From Ciona intestinalis (taxonomy: Eukaryota > Chordata > Ascidiacea > Phlebobranchia > Cionidae): a stretch of 64,000 nucleotides of DNA. Below, piece by piece: positions 11,501 through 23,500 of the stretch. How positions within the stretch are numbered: the stretch's first letter is position 1; the number at the start of each line of letters is the position of its first letter. The stretch lies in assembly GCF_000224145.3 (NCBI RefSeq), contig NC_020178.2, forward strand, positions 826,986-890,985, written 5' to 3'. The translations under genes were made by a program, and so were the position numbers. Below the pieces are notes generated by a model. The model saw nothing but the letters and a program-made list of their open reading frames with translations, searched no databases and was not told where the DNA came from.

Positions 11501-14500
11501 TTTTTTTTCTAAATTTGTTTATTGTTTTTCTTTTTTCTAATTTGAATTTTATAGATTTCAATTTTTTTCGGCTGATTAAGGTTTAAAAGTTTTTCAATTA
11601 AAAGTTTTTAATTTTTGAATTTTTAGAACGTTCCACCCCAGTGATTTTGGTCCTGGAAGCGACCAATCAGGGATCGAGACGATCCACCAATCTTTACAGA
11701 AAGTTGATGGATTGGCTGTTGACTGGATTGGAAGGAACATATACTGGAGTGAAAGGGGTAGGTGGTGTATGTTTTGTTTGTCTTATGTTAACTTATTTAT
11801 GTTGTTTTTCTTTGTTTTATTATGGTGTATGTTTTGGGGGGCCAAGTTTTTGTGCTTAATTATTTTTGTTGTAACAGTTTGTTTATCTTTGTTTTATGTT
11901 TAATGACTTTTATTTTGTTTTGTTTATTTTGCATTTATGATTTTATTTTGGTGTGTTTTCTCTTCTCTTTGTCCTTAAATAACATGATCTTCGCTGTCGT
12001 TTTGTAAGCACAAGGTGTATGAAACAGAACACCCGTGTTACTGCCCTTCCCACTCCAGAATAAATAAGTTACATAATTTATGCTCTATGCGTTTTCAGTA
12101 TATTAATCCCTTTTTTAACCAACATTATGACATCACAGACAAGAACACGATAGAGGTTTCGAAATTAGACGGAAGTTTCCGGAAAGTTCTCGTCAGGTCT
12201 GGATTGGAGGAACCTCAAGCTATTGCTTTGTTACCAGATAAAGGGTATTGTGGTTTTTTTCATTGGTTTCAAATTATTAATCTCAATGGCTAGACTCTGT
12301 TTCAAAAAAACTTTTTAATGCAGTGTTTTATAACCCATTAGGGACCACTGGGATGGAACAATTAATGTTAAGTATTTGTCCAATGACACTAAGTCCATAA
12401 TAGTAGCAGCATTATGCCTTAGTATCTTCTGGTTACTAAAACTAAGGTATATACATAGTAATCCCTAAACAGGCACAAGGTATATGAAACAGAACACCTG
12501 TGTTATAACGACTGTCGTTGCCTCACCATGCGAGGATAAATAAGTTACATACGTGGTAACTTGTAAGCTGGCACGAGGTGTATGAAACAGAACACCTGTG
12601 TTATAACAACTGCCGTTGCCTCACCATGCGAGGATAAATAAGTTACTTTCATTCTTACTGATACCTTTTACACACATATACATATACAGGTGTCAAGTCT
12701 TTTTATATGTAGGTACCTGTATTGGTCAGATTGGGGGAGTGATCCACATATAGGGAAAATAGGAATGGACGGAACAGACAGAAGTGTTATAATTCATAAC
12801 AGGATACTGGGTAAGAATTACATTTTGGAAGAATAATTTCAATGTTTAGTATGAATTGTTTAAGCATTACTAATAAATTACTAATTTGCAAACATATTAA
12901 AAAAAAAATTTAAAAATAAGGTGTATGGAACATAACACCGGTGTTATAACAACTGTCGTTGCCCTGCTACACAAGGATAAATAAGTTACTTTCATTTATT
13001 ACATGAAGTGTCAAAGCTGTTTTACATGTACTTGCATCATGAACTAATAAATACTTACCATTAAATATTTTGTGAAAAAATTTCATTAAAAAACAAATTT
13101 TATTTCAAATTCCACTAAAGGCCAGCAGACATCACACAGTTGGCCAGGAGCTGCCCTTGGTTGGCCTAATGCACTAACTATTGACTATGCTGCAAGGAAG
13201 CTATTCTGGGCTGATGCTAAAGAAGGATATATTGCCCATTGTGATTTAGATGGCGCTAATGCTGCTATTGGTAGGTTGTTTATTTGTCTTTAACCCACAG
13301 GTTATAGGTTCAAAGCTCGATGCTGCTACCATTGTGGGCGTATTTGTCCTTGGGCAAGACATTTAACAGCAATTGCTCCAACCCAGTGGTCACTAATGAG
13401 TTGTCCAAGTTATCAGCCGTACAGTACTTAACAAAGTTACATATGTAGTAACATATAAGCAGGCATGATAAAACACCAAAAAGTTACATATGTAGTAACA
13501 TAAAAGCAGGCATGATTCCAGGTCGCATGGCGTGCCTTACCATAGTATCTTACTCGTATAGAATATAAGAACCTCTATATAAAAATATACAATATAACAC
13601 ACAAAATATGTTTTTTTACAGTTGTTCAAAGCCCTGATAACAGAGACAGCCGAATTTTTTCCATCTCACTTTTTGAGGATAGTATTTACTGGACAGATTG
13701 GTCACAAACATCTATTATGACATCATACAAGTTTAGGTCAATCCACAATACTACAAATGTTCATCCCATTCATAAAGTTGTGCATATTCCCATGGATTTA
13801 AAAGTAGTTCACCCACTAAGACAGCCCATGCCAGGTATATATGTATTATATAATGTTCCATTGCATTTTTTAAAAGTTTTTATAAAATCTAATGAAATCC
13901 TATAGTAGGGTCGGCAAAGGGCATCTTTTCGTTCTATTTTCTTGTCCCATTTGGTAGTAAACAAAGAACATTCAAAGAATTATAAAACTGCATACTCGCG
14001 ACTCCCATAGACCGTTGTTAATTGTTTAAACACGATCAGGTTAATATGTTGATGCCAAAGGTGTCTAGTCTTTTCTCACCCCACTATATAGATATTTAAT
14101 TGACTTTTATGAGACCTTTTTTGAAAAATATAGATTGGTACTAAACCTTTCCCTTTTCCTTATTTTTTAACCCTAGGACCTTACCCATATAAAACAGGAA
14201 GCAAAATACCATATAACTTAACTTCCAAATCTGTAAAATTTCAACCATTATTTAGCGTCACCCCACCCTTGTCTAATAAACAATGGCGATTGTTCTGATT
14301 TGTGTCTACTGTCACCTGGTGGAGGAAAATCATGCAGTTGTCCCGAAAATTTTATTTTACAAAAAGACGGGATTTCGTGTGTACAGAACTGTAGTTTTAG
14401 TGAGGTAGGTACTACTATATAGTGTATGTTTATACTATATATATATATTACTTGTATGTTTTAATTGTCTGGTCCTGATCTATTGCCTCTGAAGTTGGTC

Positions 14501-17500
14501 GATTCTCATCACGAAAAAACCTGAATTTATAATAAATTTATCATCAGTGTATGTCTTCTTGTTTAAACAGTAAAAAAATCTCTGCTATGCAATTAAACTG
14601 GTTTTACTTTTTCTAATGTTTAAACTGGATTTTAAGGAAAAGTTAACCTTTTTTTCCAGTTTGTATGCAAGAACCACAAATGCATTCCATTCTGGTGGAA
14701 ATGTGACACTGTTGATGACTGTGGTGATTATTCGGATGAACCTGATCACTGTCGTAAGTTTATTTTATACATTTGGTGTTTATTGAGTATGCAGTATATA
14801 ATGTAACTTGACAGTGAGCATGAGCTGTATGAATACACCATGTGTGTCTGGTGTATAAGAAGAAACCCATGTTATAACTTAACAGTGAGCATGAGGTGTA
14901 TGAATACACCATGTGTATCTGGTGTATAGGAAGACACCCATGTTATAACTCAACAGTGAGCATAAGGTGTATAAATACACCATGTGTGTCTGGTGTAAAA
15001 AAGATATATTAAAACCCACATTAAATTAATACAATACTTCCACAGGTCATTTTTTCTGTACACCAGGCATGTACCAATGTGCTAATACTACCAAATATAC
15101 CAACAACTCATGTATTAGCCCAAGCGCAATATGTGATGGGACACCACAGTGTACTGATGGGTCAGATGAATTAAATTGTGGTAAATACTGGTTTAAACTA
15201 GTTTATTCTGGTTCTTTGTTGAGTTTAGAAAGATGTGAATGAATGAATGTAGTTTATTTATTCCTGCATGGCATGGCAACGACAGTTGTTATAGCACATT
15301 TTTAGAATGTTTTCTTCCTTTTTTAATGTATGGCTGACAATTTTACCAACCTGTGAGGAAAAACTGGGTTTGACCAAATGTCGATAAGTGTCTTCCCCAA
15401 AGACATATAGGCCACAATGGTAGCAGTATCAAACCTGTGCCTCTGGGTTGGGACTGTGCCTGCCAGCGCTCTGCCAGAGCCAGTGTGTAACACATTTCGA
15501 CTCCTGATAATACGGTTATATAATACTGTAAAGAAAATAATACTGTCGCTGCTACCATTGTGGGCGTATGTGTCCTTGGGCAAGACACTTAACGGCAATT
15601 GCTCCAACCCAATGGTCACTAATGGGTTGTCCAAATTATCGGCCATATATAAAAAAATAAATATATCCCCCCCAAAAAATAATCACCCACAAAGTTACAT
15701 ACATGGTAACTTGTAAGCTGGCACGAGGTGATAAACCCGTGTTATAACGACTGTCGTTTTCCGGCCATGTGAGGATAAAGTAAGTTACATTCATTCATTC
15801 AAATATTCTTTTTTAACTACCAAATGGGAACATAAAAATAAAAAACCTAAAAAAAGAAATATATACTTTAAAAAATGTATATAAACAGAAAAACACACAT
15901 TCAAAAATACACATCCGCTATTAAAAAAATTAATCCGTCATCTAGATCACCACGTATGCCTCCCCACGCAGTTCCGATGCTCCCATCCTCCCAAATGCAT
16001 CCTCCGGATGTTTAGATGCGATGGGAAGAAGGATTGTGATCAAGGAGAGGATGAAATTGGATGCGGTGAGATTCATCTCTATTTTTTACTTCTTTTTTTT
16101 TGAGATGTAAAAAATAGATTATTCTTATTTTTGAGATTAATCTATCTTCTTTTTTATCCTTTTTTTAAAGAATGTTTTTCCCTTTTTTATTATTGTTCTT
16201 TTTGTGATATGTATATGTATATATATATATATTTATATATATATACTTCAATGTTCTAAGTTTTTTTTACGTTTTCACTTTTTTTCATGTAATAAAAAGA
16301 AAATACCTTAAATATAAAATATTTTTTAAGCGCCAGTTTCGTGCTCATCAACTGAGTACGAGTGTCAACCGTCACCAAACAACGAGACCTCCTGTATTCC
16401 ATCGAGATGGAAGTGCGATGGTGACGTGGATTGTTACCATGGCGATGATGAAACGAACTGCACTGTTACTACATGCATGGTGAGCTAAAAATGTGTTTTT
16501 ATTGAACAGTGTATGGTATAACATTGAATGGATTTGGGGTAATGGGCCAAGTCTGGCTTAAATCCCATGTCCTCACGGACCTCACCCATACAGAATAGAA
16601 CATTAAATAGATAGATGTGCGGCTGAATGTAACTTATTTATTTTTGTTTCGTCCTGTTTTTATACCTTCTTCTCGATTACGAGTAAATGAGTTACCATCA
16701 CCACCGAGCTGAAAATAAATTACCGATTTGCATGTTACATGAAATGACTGACCATTTACCTTCACATAACATAGTCATGTTTCCCAGGATTCTGAGATGA
16801 AATGTTCGAATACAGGCCCGTGTATAAGCAAGTCGTGGGCATGCGATGGTGAGAATGATTGTAGAGATGGTAGCGATGAATTACCTTCTATATGCGGTAA
16901 GTGACATCATATTCGACTTAATTTTAAATCTATTGGGGTGTTGGCATTAGGCAAACTTCTTATAATCTTATATGTTTTGCCCAATTAAATTTTTTAATTT
17001 TGGAACTACGCTTATATTATTATTTTCGAAAAAATCTTATATATTTTGTTTTTTAGACTTATTTTACTGCTTAAACTTTTTACAGTAAAAGCAGATTGGG
17101 CTCGTTTTTCCGAAACAATTTTTAACTTTTGGAATAAACAAAAAGACATTGTTTATGTTTTGTTATTAAAAGTTATTACTTTTGCAAAGCTAGCCCTTTA
17201 CCTTTTACTATAATATTATATAACTCCTTGAGTAAACCTTGAACCTTGTACCCTTTGTATTACAGGCAACAAGACATGTAACTCCGATCACTTTATGTGT
17301 GGTAATGGGATATTGTGTATTCCTAATTCATGGGTTTGCGATTCCGATAATGACTGTGGAGATAATAGTGATGAAAGGAATTGCAGTAAGTTGATAGTGT
17401 GTATATTATGTTTATATTATATGTGAATACCCTATGTGTGTGTATTCATACACCTCATGTTCACTGTCGAGTTATAACATGGGTATCTTCTTATACACCA

Positions 17501-20500
17501 GACACACATGGTGTATTCATACACCTCATACTCACTGTCGAGTTATAACATGGGTATCTTCTTATACACCAGACACTCATAGTGTATTTCATACACCTCA
17601 TGCTCACTGTCAAGTTTTTATCCCAGCCAACACTCCATGCGCATCTGGCGAGATCTCGTGCACATTTACTCAGCAGTGCGTGAAGAAATCAGCCAAGTGT
17701 GACGGAAAGTATGATTGTCTCGACCAATCAGACGAGCTGTATTGTCATGTGACCTGCAACAAAGACCAGTTCCGGTTCGTTGGTTGATTTTAATCTTTTG
17801 TTTAATTCATTTATCTGAAAAATGTGATTAATTTCTGTAAAACACTATATAGAATAAAAAGTGCCTTTAAAAAATACAATATTTAGCTAATGCGCAAATA
17901 TGGCCTAAAATCCAGCTCCCATGGCATGCCTTACTATAGTACCTCGCCCATATAGAATAAAAAGGAAATTAACTTCTTCTTTTTACAAGATGTGAGAAGC
18001 CACCCTTATGCATTCCGTTGTCGTATAAATGTGATGGTGTACCTCACTGTAATAATGGAACAGATGAAATTAACTGTAAAGGTAAGGTTTGCTATATGGT
18101 TACTGTTAATTTAATATTTGTGTGTCTTCATATACACCTCATGCTCACTGTTAAGTTATAACATGAGTGTATTTTTATACACCAGACACACATGGTGTAT
18201 TCATACACCTCATGCTCACTATCAAGTTATAACATGAGTGTATTTTTATATACCAGACACACATGGTGTATTCATACACTTCATGCTCACTGTCAAGTTA
18301 TAACATAAGGGTATTTTTATACACCAGACACACATGGTGTATTCATACACTTCATGCTCACTGTCAAGTTATAACATAAGGTATCTTTTATACACCAGAC
18401 ACACATGGTGTATTCATACACTTCATGCTCACTGTTGAGTTATAACATGAATGTTTTTTATACACCAGACACATATGGTGTATTCATACACCTCATGCTC
18501 ACTGTTGAGTTATAACATAAGTGTATTTTTATACACCAGACACACATGGTGTATTCATACACTTCATGCTCACTGTTGAGTTATAACATGAATGTCTTTT
18601 TATACACCAGACACATATGGTGTATTCATACACCTCATGCTCACTGTTGAGTTATAACATGAGTGTCTTCTTATGCATCTTATGCTCATTTTGAGTTATA
18701 ACATGGGTATCTCTATACCTGTCATGCTCGCTGTCAAGTTAATATATATATATGTGTGTATGTTTAACACCACAGTAAGCATGAAGTATTATATGGGTGT
18801 CTTCTTATATACCCTGTGACCAATATTAGGTTATAACATGAGTGTCTAATACACAATACACACATAATGTACCCATACACCTCACACATACATTATAACC
18901 CCCTCATGCCCCCTGTCAAACAGGTACAGCTTCGAAATGTTGTGGTAACGCCACATTCACGTGCATGGATGGAGCTTGTATACCTCATGTATGGAAATGT
19001 GATGGTGAATTGGATTGTCCTGATGGTAGCGATGAAGGCCCTGTGTGTTCTGTCTTCCAATGCCCTCCTGACAGACCTTACAGGTATATAATGGTTTTTA
19101 TATGAATGCATGCATTAATTTTTGTATTTATATAAAATGCTTTTTGTAAACATTTCATAAAAAATGCAATTTAAAATGTAGACCTTACAGGTATGTTTGG
19201 TTATAAGTAATGTATAGTGTATAGTGATATGTCTATTATATATGTGATTTGTATAGTCCTGATAGACCTTACAGGTGTATAATGGTTTGTATATGAATGC
19301 ACACATGAATTTTTGTATGTCATATGGATAATGACTTATTTATAGAATGTTCTATAAAATGCTTTTTGTAAACATTTCATAAAAAAATGCAATTTTAATT
19401 TCTGCGTTTTTTACAGTTTAATTAAAAAAGGCTGATATTTTCTGGAATTTTATGAAATAACGGATTTGTTTAAGCATTACATGAAAGAACTGACTTGTTT
19501 AGACATTTCGTTTGAACAATTAAATACCATATATACTTAGATGTCACACCCAAGATATATGCTTACCGTTAAACAAGTTATGTGATGGAATTAACAACTG
19601 TGGATCGCATAATGATGATGAGACGACATCTGTTTGTAAAGCCGCAGATACATATGCAGGTTATTGTTGTCGTAGTGTTGTATTTATTTCAGAATATTAA
19701 GTTATGTGGGTATAATCGTAATATTCGGGGTATTACGGTGTACTTAATATATATTTGTGTTTTAGAATATTTTAATTGTATGTGTGTAATATATGTGTGA
19801 TCATAATAAGGTATTATGGTGTATTTAATACATTTTTGTGTTTAAGATATTTATATTTGAAAGGTTAAAATGTGCCTTGAATCTTGTGCTATTTTTTATG
19901 TGTTTTAGTTAAACTCTTAATATGAGTGGCGTATGTGTCCTTGGGCAAGACACTTAATGGACATTTGCCCCAACCCAGTGGTTATTAATGGACTGTAGCA
20001 ACCTGGGTGTTGGAGTAATGGGTCAACTCTGGCTTGAATCTAAGGTCCCATGGCATGCTACGGTGTAGGACCTCACCCACATAGAATAAAACACAATTAC
20101 TAAAAAGTGTTTATAAATTTTTAAATTTGAATTTTTTTTTCAACCAATCAGGTCACTCTGCCAACTCTACACACTGCCTCTTGTGGCGAAAACATTTGGG
20201 GTCAAGGTCGGGGAATCCCCCTAACCCAGTGGGTGAGCATGGGTTTGTTTGTTCGTCGGGTGAATGCACCCCGTATTCAACTTTATGCGACGGGGTGGAA
20301 AACTGTGAAGATGGATCCGATGAGATTGGATGTTTTAGTGGTGGGTGAATAGGGGGTTAACTGGAGTATTTGGGGGCTTATATGATTCTATCTACAATTA
20401 ATTGTTGAAACTAGGCTTTTGTGGAATTTTTATGGAAAAACGACCTGACCAAATTGGTTGTTTTAGTGGTAGGTGAATTATAAGGGGTTAATATTATTTT

Positions 20501-23500
20501 GAGGTTTTTCGGGGTCATATTTACATTTGATTGTTAAAAAAATCTCACGAGTCTAAATTAGTGTTCTTAATTGTTCAAATACAATTAGAAATCTGGAATA
20601 ATATGTGCTAACGCTATCCATCTTACCCACAGTACAAAACATGGTGTTTTAAATAATATCTTTGTTTTATTTAGTTTTTAACTATTGCTTAATAAAAATG
20701 TGTTTTCTTTTATACAAAGTATTGTATCTAAAATCTTAAATACAACTCTATTATTGAACACCTGTCTGTTTTCATTTCAATAACTTTTACACCCCCCACA
20801 GGTGCTTGTAACTCTCAAACCAACCCCTGTGGTTTTGTGATTGGTTCAACTTGCAAACCACTCCCCCCTACTGCTAAGGGTGGGAGGTATGACTCATATT
20901 GTTCATGTGAACATGGATTGCAACTTAAACATGGGAGATTTGGTTTAAGCTGTTTCGATATAGATGAATGCTCTACTTTTTTACCATGCTCACAAAGTTG
21001 TAGGAATGTTTATAAAGGATTTCGATGCAATTGTTTCCTGGATGGAGGAAATCTGTGAGTAAAGTTTTTGTTTGTTATTTATATTATAGCAATTGATCCC
21101 GAATGATATTTTTTATAAGAATTGTCCAACTTTATGACTTGATCAGGCCAGATTCACCGATTTTATTACAATTAATTTGAAGTTATTTTAGTAATAGGCT
21201 AACTGTGGCAAAAAAGTCTAGAGCCTCTGGTGTGCCTTCCTGTAGGATCTCACTAATGTAGAATTAAACACAACTATTTATTTTTCCCATATTAAATAAA
21301 AAAATAAAAATATTAAACTTTTATGTATTTTTTTTAACTTAATGTTTTCATTTATCACTAAATAGAATGTATTCCTTAAGAACGCCATGCTGTGTATGAA
21401 GTATAAATTGTTATAACTCTAAATTACACATCACACAATTATTAACAAATACCAATTATGTTTTACAGGACTGGGTGTTTTGTCGCATGGCCCCCAACCC
21501 ATATGCGATTCCCACATTATTAATTGCACCTGGTATTCCACAACTGTTAGCAACATATCAGAACCTTGAGTCTGTGGTGCAACCGACTGAATCGTATGTT
21601 CTGCCAAGTTATGTCAAGATTGACTTGTAAGTTAGGATGGAAAAATTTTGTTTTGTTTTTATTATACTAAGCATTTTTAAGTTACAATGTTTATAGCAAT
21701 AGACATTTTTGTATACTGTAGCAGAGGAATATGTGTCCTTATGGGTTGCCTAAATTGTCAGCTATGGATAAAAAAAATCATCCACAAAGTTACATACGGG
21801 GTAACTCGTAAGCGGGCACAAGGTGTATGAAACAGAGCACCTGTATTATAACGACTGTCAATGCCCCGACACGCGGGAATAAATAAATTTCATTGTTTTA
21901 CTACAGAATGACAGCAGCAAGAGACACGGTTTATTTTTTGGACAAAAGACAAAATTCTATCATGAGTTATAAAAGCAATTTAACTAAGAAGGTAAAGTTC
22001 AGTTTAAGTAAACTTACAAATACAGTACCTAGTTTTAGGTAAAATTCAATAGAAAATGCTTAATTTATAAATGTATTTTACACAATAATTAAACTACTTT
22101 AAAAACATTATTTTACACAAAAATATATAATTTAAAAATGGTATTTGCACAAAATTTAACCTAAAAAAGTAATTTAAAGAAGAAATTAAATTTATATTGA
22201 AATTATGTATTTAAATTCACACTGATTAATGTTATTTTCACACAGATTGGATCACTCCCCACAAATTCTTGTATAAGCTCAATATCAGTAGATATGATTT
22301 CATCCACTTTATATTGGACTGAGCTGCACCCTCCTACCATGCATGTATATCATATACCAACTGCTATGTCACGTGTTCTATATTCTCATGCTAATTGGTC
22401 AGTATCTTGGCCATTAGATGTTGCACTATGCCCTTTTACAGGTTAGTATTGTATTTTTTTTATTTTACAGCCCTGTTATAATGACTGTTGTTGCCCTGCG
22501 ACGCATGGATAAATAAGTTACATACGTAATAAATCGTAAGCGGGTACATAGTGTATGAAACAGAACATCCGTGTTATAACAACTGTCGTTTTCCAAAAAA
22601 AGTTAAATTTTGAATGAATGAATGTAACTTATTTATCCTCGCATGGCGGGTAATGACAGTCGCTATAACATGGGTGTTCTGTTTCATACACCTCGTGCCT
22701 GCTTATGAGTTACCATGTATGTTACTTTTACAGTTTATTTTTGCATTCTTATGTGGAAACTCATAAACAGGCACAAGGTGTATAGGACATTCATTAAAAA
22801 CTAATAAAAACATTAAAAAATACATTTTTTATAATAACTAGAGTTTTAATTCTCACTCATATTTTTCCAGGTTACATGTTCGTCGCTGATGGGGGAGCGA
22901 CCCAAAAACCTGCCACTATTTGGCGCTATAACATGGATGGCTCAAGCACTGATGATGTCATTAAAGTAAATAATGCTGGTTGGCTGGTGAGGACAAGCCC
23001 TGATGATGTCATCATAGTGAATGATGCTGATTGGCCAAGCAGTGTTACGGTTGACTACACAGCAAATAGACTATATTGGGCTGATAGGAAGAAAATGTCG
23101 ATCTCTAGTTGCAAATATGATGGATCAGATAGAAGACTTATTAAACAATTTTCAGAGGTTTGTATATGTTTTTTAAGCTTAATGTTTATTTTTTATTGTA
23201 AATTTTTTTGTTTCAGTGCTGTATATTTTACTTTATTTTGCAATTTAATTTACTGATATACTGATACCATTGTGGGCAAGTCACGTAATTTAATTTACTG
23301 ATATACTGATACCGTGTTCCTGGGCAAGTCACTTAACAGAAGCTGCTCCAATGGGCCTACTTTGAGTATATATTATATGCACGAATAATATTCAGAATTA
23401 AAAAAATTTCAAATTTCATCTTTTTAAGCTTTTAAAATTTTTAATTTTTTCACTTTTTTTATATTTTTTTACATATCTAAAAAAATATTTTTCCTCCCCT

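Noticed and set aside
15323..15716. Three overlapping open frames of 81-107 codons
   Set aside because: They lie wholly within the inverted SINE pair; their peptide similarity to other window frames is repeat-derived.
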